From NCBI RefSeq assembly GCF_000829195.1, contig NZ_AP013294.1, positions 2,553,001-2,617,000 of the forward strand: 64,000 bases of DNA, written 5' to 3'. A program made the position numbers and the translations under genes. The notes below the pieces were generated by a model. The model saw nothing but the letters and a program-made list of their open reading frames with translations, was not told the origin of the DNA and ran no database searches. Below, one piece after another: positions 1 to 7,723 of the stretch; position 1 is the stretch's first letter, and the number at the start of each line of letters is the position of its first letter. Source of the stretch: Bacillus sp. OxB-1. GTDB lineage: Bacteria > Bacillota > Bacilli > Bacillales_A > Planococcaceae.

Positions 1-3000
1 AAGACGGACACCGATTATGCCATTATCCACTACACGGACGGCAAAGCGGTGAAGTATAACGGACACGGGTTCCCGAATGCGTTGAAGAGGTTCAGTAAGG
101 ATGGAGCGGCAGTGGCGCTCATTGAAATCGGTCATACGGAATCGAATTTACCGGAGGGCATCACGGTGATGGATACGCCGGGCGTCGACTCGACGGACGA
201 TGCACACCGACTGTCGACAGAATCGGCCCTTCATTTAGCGGATATCGTCTTTTATACGATGGATTACAACCATGTCCAGTCAGAGCTGAATTTCCGTTTC
301 ACGAAAGAATTGATGCGCTATAACGAAAACGTCTATTTGATCATCAACCAGATCGACAAGCATCGGGAGAGCGAATTATCGTTCGAAGCATTCCAGCAGT
401 CCGTTGAGGATTCATTCAAAATGTGGGGAGTTATTCCGAAGGGGATATTCTATACGTCACTGAAGCGGACGGATTTGCCGGAGAATGACTTTGAACAAGT
501 GAAAGCGATCGTCGAAGGCTCCATGGAGAACTGGAAAGAGCAACTTGCGGCGAATGCGGAACAGACGCTGTTGAAATTAAAAGATGAACATATCCAGTTT
601 TTGAAGGACGAAATGGAAGAACGGAAGAACAACTTCTCGGAAATCGTATCGGAGGAGGAGTGGTCGCAGCGGGAGGAATTAGCGGAAGAGGCAGCGGCCG
701 CAAAGAACATGCTCGGGCGCCTATCGGGTGACGGATTTGCGATCGCATTCGAGAAAGAACGAGATAGCCTGCTGCAAAGTTCCGCCATCACTCCCTATGA
801 GACGCGCGAATTGTTGAAGGAATATTTGGAGTCGCTATCCCCCAGGTTTAAAGTGGGATTCCTCTTCGGCGCCAAGAAGACGGCCGAGGAGCGGGAACGG
901 CGGCAGCAAGCGTTGGCCGATAATATGGCGAAGCTCGTCCATACACAAATCGAAGTCCATCTGAAAACATTGATGAAGAATTCATTGAAGGAAGCGGGAA
1001 TCTTGACGGACGAGCGCTCCCTCGCCATCGATAATCTGGATTTATCCGTCCCGTTCAGCGAAATCGAAAAAGAGTTCCAAGTATCGGAGACGATCACGGG
1101 AGACGCGATATTGAATTATTCGGATCGCATGAGATCCGCCATCCATCTCGCCTTCCGCCGGATGGTCGAACCGTGGAAAAACGAAATGGCCGCTATCGCT
1201 TCCGAAGCGGGAAATGAAAAGACAGGAATGCTGGAACAGAAATCACGCCGGCTCGAGGAGAAATTGTTCGCCATCGACCAAGTGGAAGAGGTCGGAAAAC
1301 GTCTCGCGTCATTGGAGACGAACCTCACGAATCCATCCAAACAAGCCGTTGAGCAAAGCAATTCGCTGCTCCGTCAATGGCAGGACAAAGAAGTCATCGA
1401 AATCGCGGAATATGAAGAACTTGACGACATGGAACAAGTTGTACCTGATCAGGAAAGTCGTCAGGATGATCGGAAAGCCATCGTGTTGACAGGGGAGGCT
1501 TCTGATTCAGGATCGGTGATCGATCATGCGATACATGTTGCCCAGTCGGTCGAACGGATTCCAGGATTCCAAGAGATGTCCCAGTATTTGAAGCGGAAAG
1601 CGGATCGTTTGGAAGGACAGGAATTCACCGTTGCCTTGTTCGGTGCCTTCAGTGCCGGAAAATCCTCTTTTTCCAACGCATTGATTGGAGAAAAAGTGCT
1701 GCCGGTTTCCCCGAACCCGACGACGGCTGCTATCAACCGCATCAAGCCGGTGGAACCGGGCAAAGCGGACGACACCGCAGATGTTTTATTGAAAACGGAG
1801 GAGCGGATGACGGAGGATGTCTGTCGGTCATTCGAAGAAGTCGGAATCCGGGTTGCTACATTGGATGAGGCGTTCTTGAAAGCGGAGGAGGCGCTGACAA
1901 TCGAGTTGGCGGATGAAAACCTCCACATTCATAAAGCGTTCATCGCGGCGTTTCAGAAGGGCTATCCGGTCTATCGCGATACACTCGGTTCGACGCTCAA
2001 TGTGGAGCGGGAAGAGTTCGTCCGCTTCGTCGCTGAAGAAGACCGCAGCTGCTTTGTCGAGTCGATCGATTTCTATTTTGATTGCGAGTTGACACGCAAA
2101 GGGATCACGCTCGTCGATACGCCGGGAGCCGATTCGATCAATGCCCGTCATACCGATGTCGCATTCGATTATATCCGCAATGCGGACGCCATTTTGTTCG
2201 TTACGTATTATAACCATGCGTTTGCACGGGCGGACCGGGAATTCCTTGTCCAATTGGGCAGGGTGAAAGACGCATTCGAGCTGGATAAGATGTTTTTCAT
2301 CGTCAATGCGATCGACCTTGCCAATGATGAGGAAGAAGCAGAAGCCGTCAAGACGTTCGTCGCCGAGGAATTGCACAAGTTCGGCATCCGCAAGCCTCGC
2401 GTGCATGGCATCTCGAGCTTGCGGGCACTCGATGCGAAATTGGATGGGCAAAGCGACCCGCTCATGGGCGCATTCGAGGAGAAATTCCATCATTTCTTAG
2501 AGCATGACTTGAAAGGCTTGGCCGTCCAGGCGTTGGAAGAAGAGACTGTCAAGACGATTGAGCGTCTTGCCTCCCTCATCACGCGGACCGAGACGAATAT
2601 GAAACGGAAAGCGGAGCGCCTGACGGAATTGGATCGATTGGAAGGGGAAATCCGCCAGCACTTCTCCTATAATTTTGCGGAAGTGTGGACGAAAGCGGCC
2701 CATAATGAGTTGGGAGAATTGATCTACTATATTTTGCAGCGGGTGTTCCTCCGATTCTTCGATTTCTTCAAGGAATCGTACAATCCATCCGTATTTGCAA
2801 ACTACTCAACGGATCGGGCGCTGAAGCATGCGCTTGCGGAAACGGTGCAGATGGTCGGGTTTGATTTGACCCAGGAGCTGAAAGTGACGAATCTCCGGAT
2901 GCTGAATTTCATGGTGAAGCAATTGAAAGACAGGCAGCGCCAGGAAAATGCGGTGTTGTTGGAGAAGGACGGATCGTTCGCCCCGGCGCCGTATGAGCCA

Positions 3001-3360
3001 CAGGATGCCGAGATGTTGTCATTCGACATGCCGTATCCGGATCCGGCTGTCTACAACAGTGTCAATAAACTGTTCAAGAACGCGAAATCGTTCTTCGAAA
3101 GAGGCGATCGGGATGTGCTGAAGGAAAAGTTGGAGGAACTGATGAAGCAGGATGCCGCCATCTATCTCGGGAAAGAGAAGGAGAAATTGGAGAAATGGGC
3201 GGATGCGTGGATTGACAGCGAAGCGGAAGGGCTTCGTCAACATTTATTGAAACAAAGCTTGGATCAGATCGCTTCCGAGCGTACGTTGCTGTCAGCGACG
3301 GAAGCGCTCGGCGAATGGCGTGCCATTTACGAAAAACTGCGGTTGGAGGAGTTGGTTTGA
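1..3360 (+). CDS. dynA: Dynamin-like GTPase DynA, 5'-truncated by window edge
   Basis: Membrane-remodelling dynamin-family protein made of two fused dynamin units, as in Bacillus DynA (YpbR), which acts at the cytoplasmic membrane. The frame is open from base 1, so the true start and the first P-loop lie outside. The first unit keeps its G3 motif DTPG (about 172-183) and a G4-like NQID. The second unit is complete: P-loop GAFSAGKSS at about 1642-1668, then VDTPGADS and VNAID, followed by long helical stalk/paddle sequence. The stop TGA directly abuts the TTG start of the sulfurtransferase. The tandem architecture makes the call firm; only the N-terminus is unseen. Confidence 0.93.
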   Translation, partial: KTDTDYAIIHYTDGKAVKYNGHGFPNALKRFSKDGAAVALIEIGHTESNLPEGITVMDTPGVDSTDDAHRLSTESALHLADIVFYTMDYNHVQSELNFRFTKELMRYNENVYLIINQIDKHRESELSFEAFQQSVEDSFKMWGVIPKGIFYTSLKRTDLPENDFEQVKAIVEGSMENWKEQLAANAEQTLLKLKDEHIQFLKDEMEERKNNFSEIVSEEEWSQREELAEEAAAAKNMLGRLSGDGFAIAFEKERDSLLQSSAITPYETRELLKEYLESLSPRFKVGFLFGAKKTAEERERRQQALADNMAKLVHTQIEVHLKTLMKNSLKEAGILTDERSLAIDNLDLSVPFSEIEKEFQVSETITGDAILNYSDRMRSAIHLAFRRMVEPWKNEMAAIASEAGNEKTGMLEQKSRRLEEKLFAIDQVEEVGKRLASLETNLTNPSKQAVEQSNSLLRQWQDKEVIEIAEYEELDDMEQVVPDQESRQDDRKAIVLTGEASDSGSVIDHAIHVAQSVERIPGFQEMSQYLKRKADRLEGQEFTVALFGAFSAGKSSFSNALIGEKVLPVSPNPTTAAINRIKPVEPGKADDTADVLLKTEERMTEDVCRSFEEVGIRVATLDEAFLKAEEALTIELADENLHIHKAFIAAFQKGYPVYRDTLGSTLNVEREEFVRFVAEEDRSCFVESIDFYFDCELTRKGITLVDTPGADSINARHTDVAFDYIRNADAILFVTYYNHAFARADREFLVQLGRVKDAFELDKMFFIVNAIDLANDEEEAEAVKTFVAEELHKFGIRKPRVHGISSLRALDAKLDGQSDPLMGAFEEKFHHFLEHDLKGLAVQALEEETVKTIERLASLITRTETNMKRKAERLTELDRLEGEIRQHFSYNFAEVWTKAAHNELGELIYYILQRVFLRFFDFFKESYNPSVFANYSTDRALKHALAETVQMVGFDLTQELKVTNLRMLNFMVKQLKDRQRQENAVLLEKDGSFAPAPYEPQDAEMLSFDMPYPDPAVYNSVNKLFKNAKSFFERGDRDVLKEKLEELMKQDAAIYLGKEKEKLEKWADAWIDSEAEGLRQHLLKQSLDQIASERTLLSATEALGEWRAIYEKLRLEELV

Positions 3361-4182
3361 TTGGCAAAAGTGTTCGTTTCCGTAGATGAGGTGAATGCGG
3401 AACAGGCGAAATGGATCGACGCACGTTTTTCTTTGCAAGACAGCGGGGAAGGCAGGCGGCAATATGGGGAGAGTCATATCTCGGGTGCCCTGTATTGGGA
3501 TTTGGAAAAGGATCTATCCGATATGGCAAAGAAAGCCGGGCGCCATCCGATGCCCGAGAAAGAGGCGTTGACGGAGCTGTTCAGGAGGAGCGGGCTGAAC
3601 CGGGATGATCTGATCATCGTCTACGACCAAGGAGGGAGCCCTTTTGCGCCCCGTGCTTGGTGGTTCCTCCATTATGCGGGATTCCAAAATGCGGTCATCG
3701 CAATCGAAGGGTTTGAAGAGCTGCGCGCGAAAGGGATTCCGGTTGATGACGTGGAACCGAAACCGGTGCGCACCGATGTGCAGCCGGATTGGAATGAAGA
3801 GCTGTATGCCTCATGGGATTTCGTGGAACGGACGGTGGCGGGTCGGACGGATAGCCGATTGGTCGACGCCCGGGCTGCGGAGCGGTATCGTGGCGAAGTC
3901 GAGCCGCTCGACCCGGTGGCCGGCCGCATTCCCGGCGCATTGAATTTCGACTGGGAACAGTTGAAGCAAGACGGCCGCTTCCGTGCAGATGATACACTCC
4001 GAAACCGCTTGGCGACTGTCGTGAATCCTACGGAGGAAGTGACGGTCTACTGCGGCAGCGGAGTAACTGCCGCTCCGCTCTATGCAATGCTTAAACAGGT
4101 CGATTATCCGAATGTCCGCCTCTATGTCGGAAGTTACAGCGATTGGATTTCAAAAGAGGATGCACCCGTCGAAAAGGGATGA
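3361..4182 (+). CDS. Two-domain sulfurtransferase (3-mercaptopyruvate/thiosulfate type)
   Basis: Rhodanese-fold enzyme of 273 residues with two domains: an inactive N-terminal one (YDQGGSPFAPRAWW at about 88-101) and a catalytic C-terminal one. The active-site loop CGSGVTA begins at Cys231; this sequence is typical of 3-mercaptopyruvate sulfurtransferases such as E. coli SseA, whereas thiosulfate enzymes usually have CRxGVT. Expected role: transfer of sulfane sulfur to thiol or cyanide acceptors in the cytoplasm. It starts with TTG right after the dynA stop, with GGAGGAG inside the dynA end as ribosome binding site, so the two are translationally close. Substrate preference is inferred from the loop only. 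Confidence 0.88.
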   Translation: MAKVFVSVDEVNAEQAKWIDARFSLQDSGEGRRQYGESHISGALYWDLEKDLSDMAKKAGRHPMPEKEALTELFRRSGLNRDDLIIVYDQGGSPFAPRAWWFLHYAGFQNAVIAIEGFEELRAKGIPVDDVEPKPVRTDVQPDWNEELYASWDFVERTVAGRTDSRLVDARAAERYRGEVEPLDPVAGRIPGALNFDWEQLKQDGRFRADDTLRNRLATVVNPTEEVTVYCGSGVTAAPLYAMLKQVDYPNVRLYVGSYSDWISKEDAPVEKG

Positions 4183-4216
4183 TTGGAATCTTTGACTTAA
4201 GGGATGTGGAGTTGTA

Positions 4217-4807
4217 ATGAAATATGCGTTGCTTGGAGATATCCATTCTTCCAAGGTAGACTTGGAAGCCGTGCTGGACGACATCGAAGCGAAAGCGCCA
4301 GATGCAATCCGGGTCGGTACAGGCGATCTGTTCGAATGTACAATCAGCAAGAAGGATGTCAAAGGACAGACTTACACGAAAATGGAGGCCGTCATGCTCT
4401 TACCGGAAGGGTTTGAGGAGTTGTTGACTTTCCTGTCCGTCCGGGGGAATCAGGAGGAGCGGATCCTCCAGTTGACCGAGACGGCAGACGTCCTGCGTGA
4501 AAAGTTGGCGACGATGCCCGAGACATTTTCGCTTGGGGAAGCAGAAATCGTCCATGGCCATCAATGGCAATGGGGCGGGGAGCCTTGGTCGCTGATCCGG
4601 GCGGATGTTGAGCGAACCCCGGTATTTTACGGCCATAGCCACAAGTCCGGACTGCGACGCAGTGGAGTGGAAACGCCGATCGATTTCGGAATCCCATACC
4701 CGGTTACCGGGGAGGAAGTCCTTGTGAACGTTGGAGCGGTTGTCAGTGACCGTGAATGGGCATTATATGATTTGGCAGATCAGACTGTCACTTTTATGAA
4801 AGCATAA
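4217..4807 (+). CDS. Calcineurin-like metallophosphoesterase family protein
   Basis: A 196-residue protein with the metal-binding motifs of the calcineurin-like phosphoesterase fold in order: GDIHS near the N-terminus, GDLFEC, GNQEE, then HGHQW and YGHSHKSG. These give the Asp/His/Asn ligands of a two-metal site. It resembles small YfcE/diadenosine-tetraphosphatase-like Bacillota proteins, but the physiological substrate cannot be told from sequence. A GTGGAG ribosome binding site sits 6 bases before the ATG. It ends in a strong hairpin shared with the convergent RNase HI gene. Position after the sulfurtransferase suggests simple co-transcription. Confidence 0.8.
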   Translation: MKYALLGDIHSSKVDLEAVLDDIEAKAPDAIRVGTGDLFECTISKKDVKGQTYTKMEAVMLLPEGFEELLTFLSVRGNQEERILQLTETADVLREKLATMPETFSLGEAEIVHGHQWQWGGEPWSLIRADVERTPVFYGHSHKSGLRRSGVETPIDFGIPYPVTGEEVLVNVGAVVSDREWALYDLADQTVTFMKA

Positions 4808-4809
4808 CA

Positions 4810-4849
4810 AAAAGACGGAAGGGGTCAATTCATGCCTTTTCCGTCTTTT
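4810..4849. terminator. Bidirectional terminator between phosphoesterase and RNase HI
   Basis: Perfect 11-bp stem AAAAGACGGAA / TTCCGTCTTTT (4810-4820 and 4839-4849). A T-run follows on both strands, so it can serve both convergent genes. The stop codon and last codons of the RNase HI gene lie inside the hairpin. Confidence 0.85.
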
Positions 4850-5226
4850 CGCACCGCCTGCCGCGCAAGAGCGTCAGCCGCTTTATTCTGTTCGTCGGGA
4901 ATCCATTTGATGAAAAAATAATCGAAGCCTTTTGCGATTTCCAAAATTCGGGCTAAATAGGTCTGGTGTTTCTCGTTTTTGACAAACTCCTTTTCCACTG
5001 CCTGGACGACGATTTGTGAATCGGACTTCGCCGCTACCATGCCTGACGTCAACTGGGCCGCCTCTTCCAGGCCGCGCAGCAAGGCTTGGAATTCCGCAGT
5101 ATGGTTGTCGGTCGGCTCAATCGGTTCGGAAATGCGGATTTGATGCCCTTCACCTTTAATATAGACACCGATGCCGCTTTTCCCGGGATTTCCGGCACTT
5201 GCCCCATCGACGTATAATTCAATCAT
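4825..5226 (-). CDS. Ribonuclease HI family protein
   Basis: A 133-residue RNase H fold protein, expected to cleave the RNA strand of RNA-DNA hybrids. The N-terminus MIELYVDGASAGNPG holds the first catalytic Asp; further conserved acids are in HTAEFQALLRGL and KSDSQIVVQ, and the C-terminal DEQNKAADALA supplies the last Asp. The start at 5226 is chosen because GAGGTGA precedes it by a good distance and the domain begins there; an open frame further upstream is antisense to the zinc-finger gene and does not look like protein. Homologous to the YpdQ/YpeP group of Bacillus. Whether it is catalytically active was not tested. Confidence 0.88.
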   Translation of the reverse strand: MIELYVDGASAGNPGKSGIGVYIKGEGHQIRISEPIEPTDNHTAEFQALLRGLEEAAQLTSGMVAAKSDSQIVVQAVEKEFVKNEKHQTYLARILEIAKGFDYFFIKWIPDEQNKAADALARQAVRKDGKGMN

Positions 5227-5253
5227 CTGGTTCACCTCGTAGCTCGAAGAAAG

Positions 5254-5282
5254 TTGCAACCTCCTCGGTTGCGTATTAGAAT
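5254..5282 (+). promoter_or_regulatory. Sigma-A promoter of the zinc-finger gene
   Basis: TTGCAA (5254-5259), 17-bp spacer, TAGAAT (5277-5282). A small inverted repeat GCAACC / GGTTGC (5256-5261, 5268-5273) overlaps the -35 element and could be an operator. Confidence 0.55.
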
Positions 5283-5310
5283 AGAGGAATCTTGCCTTAT
5301 GGAGGTTGTT

Positions 5311-5499
5311 ATGGACAAAGTAAGTGTCATGACCGAAATCAATGAAATGCTCGACACCTTTTGCCAAGATTGCTTTGTAAAGAAACAATTGAGTAAAGAC
5401 AACGGAAAGACACAGGCCCATAAATTTTGCATCACGACATGCACGGTGGGGGAACAATTGCAGTTCCTCGGTTCGGAAATGAATAAAATCACAAAATAA
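5311..5499 (+). CDS. Small zinc-finger domain protein (62 aa)
   Basis: A 62-residue cytosolic protein with two cysteine pairs, CQDC and FCITTC, plus a His between them, in the spacing of the small zinc-finger family found next to RNase H-like genes in Bacillus. Known members are uncharacterised; zinc binding is inferred from the Cys/His pattern. The ATG at 5311 is preceded by GGAGG with 5 bases between; an earlier in-frame start lacks such a site. It is divergent from the RNase HI gene and followed by a bidirectional hairpin. Confidence 0.82.
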   Translation: MDKVSVMTEINEMLDTFCQDCFVKKQLSKDNGKTQAHKFCITTCTVGEQLQFLGSEMNKITK

Positions 5500-5501
5500 G
5501 A

Positions 5502-5526
5502 TCCCGCTGATAAAACCTCAGCGGGA
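5502..5526. terminator. Bidirectional terminator
   Basis: Stem TCCCGCTGA / TCAGCGGGA (5502-5510, 5518-5526) with a 7-base loop, between the convergent zinc-finger gene and cold-shock gene. Confidence 0.75.
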
Positions 5527-5536
5527 CGTTTCACGT

Positions 5537-5746
5537 TCACTCATCATCCATTTTCAAGACATTCGCCGCTTGAGGACCGCGGTTTCCTTCAATAATTTCA
5601 AAAGAAACGGTTTGCCCTTCGTCGAGCGTTTTAAATCCTTCGGACATAATACCGGTAAAGTGGACAAACACATCTTCCCCGTCATCCGCTTCGATGAAAC
5701 CATAACCCTTTTCATTACTGAACCATTTCACTTTTCCCTGGTACAT
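5537..5746 (-). CDS. cspD: Cold-shock protein (CspB/CspD family)
   Basis: A 69-residue single-OB-fold nucleic-acid-binding protein acting as RNA chaperone. Both RNA-binding motifs are present: KGYGFIE (RNP1) and VFVHF (RNP2). Length and ending match Bacillus CspB/C/D. A GAGGAGGGG ribosome binding site lies just before the ATG. A strong sigma-A promoter (5803-5831) gives a leader of only about 55 nucleotides, unlike the second cold-shock gene in this window, suggesting the two are controlled differently. Assignment to CspD rather than CspB is tentative. Confidence 0.95.
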   Translation of the reverse strand: MYQGKVKWFSNEKGYGFIEADDGEDVFVHFTGIMSEGFKTLDEGQTVSFEIIEGNRGPQAANVLKMDDE

Positions 5747-5802
5747 GTTACCCCTCCTCAGCGATACGATGTCCTATCCATTGTCATCACATGAATGTCT
5801 AA

Positions 5803-5831
5803 ACTATACAGTATTCGACAGGGAAGGTCAA
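5803..5831 (-). promoter_or_regulatory. Sigma-A promoter of the cold-shock gene
   Basis: On the minus strand TTGACC (5831-5826), 17-bp spacer, TATAGT (5808-5803). Near consensus. Confidence 0.75.
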
Positions 5832-5915
5832 TTGAGGCACTAGTCCTGCTCCCTTGGAAATTAAACCAAGTCTTCTTTTCGAGATTCCAAGTACAAATTT
5901 TAAGAAATCGTACCC

Positions 5916-6455
5916 TCATTCAACGAGGATCCCCGCTTTTCGCAACGTCTCTTCCGCGTCCCGGATTTGCTCTTCGTTGTCCGCCATGACCGTGTGGAGG
6001 TGGATGCCGCCCTCCGCCAGTTTCGATAGATAAATCGCGTTCGATTCATTGATTTCCTGGATGAATGCTTGCACTTCTTTCCGGTTCGAGACCATGATGG
6101 AAGCGCTCAAGTCACCATAGACGGGATGTTCGATCTTAACGTCCTTCACGGTGACGCCGTTATCGACGAGGAGATTCAGCTCCTCCTCCGTCTGCTCCGG
6201 CTGATGTCGGCAAACGATCGTTTTCTCGATTTTCTGGGGAGCGGCTTGTGCATGAAGATACAGATAGCCTTGATTCGTTGCGATGATCGGCTCGTTTTTC
6301 GCTTTCAATAATGTGACGTCGCTGACGATCACTTGACGGCTGACGCTCGTCATCTCGCCGAGTTCCCGGCCTGTCATCGGCCGATCCGCTTTTCGCAATG
6401 TCTCAAGAATTATTTCACGTCGTTCTTCTCCTAGCACTTTACCGTTATCATTCAT
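5916..6455 (-). CDS. niaR: NAD biosynthesis repressor NiaR (3H domain)
   Basis: Nicotinate-responsive repressor of NAD synthesis, 179 residues. An N-terminal winged helix-turn-helix (about residues 8-57, including VSRQVIVSDVTLLK) is followed by a 3H domain whose histidines are visible in CRHQ, EHPVYGDL and GGIHLHTV. The family (YrxA/NiaR) binds nicotinic acid and represses nad genes. The start at 6455 is preferred over GTG 6464 because AGAGGGGG is then correctly spaced. It lies 20 bases after nifS on the same strand, the order known from Bacillus, and probably autoregulates through the nifS/nadB intergenic sites. Confidence 0.92.
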   Translation of the reverse strand: MNDNGKVLGEERREIILETLRKADRPMTGRELGEMTSVSRQVIVSDVTLLKAKNEPIIATNQGYLYLHAQAAPQKIEKTIVCRHQPEQTEEELNLLVDNGVTVKDVKIEHPVYGDLSASIMVSNRKEVQAFIQEINESNAIYLSKLAEGGIHLHTVMADNEEQIRDAEETLRKAGILVE

Positions 6456-6475
6456 TTCCATCACCCCCTCTGTTT

Positions 6476-7624
6476 CTATCTTATTATATATGGGCTATGA
6501 CGCCGGGCCGCTTCGGTCAAGCGGGCTGCCAGCAAATCGACGCATTCCGCTGTCGTGTCCCGGCCGAATGAAATTCGGATGAATCCTTTCGCAGTTTGGG
6601 GATCGATTTCCATCGCGACCATCGTTTTGGATGCATGTTGCTGCCCGACTTGGCATGCGCTTCCTGTGGAAATCGCAAATCCGTGCCGGTTAAGCTCCAA
6701 CATGATCAGCTGCCCTTCCACATGGTGGACGCCAAGCCCGATGATTTGCGGAAGCTGCCTCTCCTGCCCGGCGGCTTCATATAATGTGAAAAGTTCCTGT
6801 GCATCCTTTATTTTATCATAAAACACTTGCCGCATTGTAAGATAGGCCGGGTTTCCGATTTCCTCGTCGACTGTAATCTTCGCCGCGGTGACGAAGGCGG
6901 CGATTCCTGGTACATTCACAGTTCCGCCTCGGAATCCATTTTCATGGACTGCTCCCGGAAAGACGGGGGAATAGCGATGTTTCGGATGGATGTATACCGC
7001 GCCGACTCCTTTTGGTCCATATACTTTATGACTGGACACTGTCATCGCATCGACCCATTTCGCCAAAAGTCGCAAGTCCACTTTACCGAATGATTGGACA
7101 CAATCACTATGGAATAAAATGCCCCGTCCCGCAATTAACCCGGCAATTTTTTCAATCGGTTGAATGGTCCCGATTTCGGGATTGATATGCTGGACGGATA
7201 GTAAAATCGTATCTTCCCGGATCGCCTGTGCCAACTTGTCCACATCAATCGTCCCGCTTGAGTCAAAAGGTATGGTCGTCACAGAAAACCCTTGCGCTTT
7301 CAAATATTCCATCGCCGAATCGACGGAGGGATGTTCTCCTGCGGATGTGATGATATGCCGGCCGCGATGCTGCTGAGCCGTGGCCAAAGAAATGAGTGCA
7401 AGCAAATTCCCCTCCGTTCCACCACTCGTAAAATGTATTCCGTCAGCTTCTACCCCGATCAGCTGCGCCAACTCCGTCCTTGCATAAGCAAGGACGTTTT
7501 GCGCTTCTCCTCCAAAGTCATGAAGACTGCTCGTGTTCCCGAAGCAACGTTCCGATAATGTGCAGAACACCTCTGATGCTGCGGGGAGTAAAGGCGTACT
7601 CGCAGCGTAGTCGAAATAATACAT
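6476..7624 (-). CDS. nifS: Cysteine desulfurase NifS-like, NAD-locus type
   Basis: PLP-dependent cysteine desulfurase of 382 residues; supplies sulfur for the [4Fe-4S] cluster of NadA in the NAD pathway, as known for the Bacillus nad locus. Visible: DYAAST start, SGGTEGN cofactor region, the PLP lysine in SSHKVYGPKG (Lys200) and the active-site Cys324 in STGSACQVG. The start at 7624 has GGAGG 9 bases upstream; a longer in-frame start lacks one. It is divergent from nadB and followed by niaR. NAD-specific rather than housekeeping function is inferred from context. Confidence 0.92.
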   Translation of the reverse strand: MYYFDYAASTPLLPAASEVFCTLSERCFGNTSSLHDFGGEAQNVLAYARTELAQLIGVEADGIHFTSGGTEGNLLALISLATAQQHRGRHIITSAGEHPSVDSAMEYLKAQGFSVTTIPFDSSGTIDVDKLAQAIREDTILLSVQHINPEIGTIQPIEKIAGLIAGRGILFHSDCVQSFGKVDLRLLAKWVDAMTVSSHKVYGPKGVGAVYIHPKHRYSPVFPGAVHENGFRGGTVNVPGIAAFVTAAKITVDEEIGNPAYLTMRQVFYDKIKDAQELFTLYEAAGQERQLPQIIGLGVHHVEGQLIMLELNRHGFAISTGSACQVGQQHASKTMVAMEIDPQTAKGFIRISFGRDTTAECVDLLAARLTEAARRHSPYIIR

Positions 7625-7656
7625 AGTCGATTCCTCCAAGCTATCTAGTAAATTCA

Positions 7657-7698
7657 TCTTGTCATATTCAAGTAATTATGTAAAGATAGGTGACAAGA
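7657..7698. promoter_or_regulatory. Divergent nifS/nadB control region with inverted repeat (candidate NiaR sites)
   Basis: TCTTGTCA (7657-7664) and TGACAAGA (7691-7698) form a perfect 8-bp inverted repeat 26 bp apart between the divergent start codons. Each arm resembles half of the TGTC..GACA-type operator reported for NiaR; the right arm with flanks reads TAGGTGACAAGACATC. TTGTCA (7659-7664) with TAAAGA (7681-7686) may be a nadB promoter, placing both arms at the promoter. NiaR binding is inference. Confidence 0.55.
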
Positions 7699-7723
7699 CA
7701 TCAGTCGGGAGGCAGTCAACAAC

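Noticed and set aside
1828..2493. Open frame of about 221 codons antisense to dynA
   Set aside because: Shadow of the dynA reading frame; no translation signals, no recognisable domain.
5227..5457. Upstream extension of the RNase HI frame (77 more codons)
   Set aside because: It is antisense to the zinc-finger gene, the added residues do not look like a domain, and a good ribosome binding site fits the shorter start at 5226.
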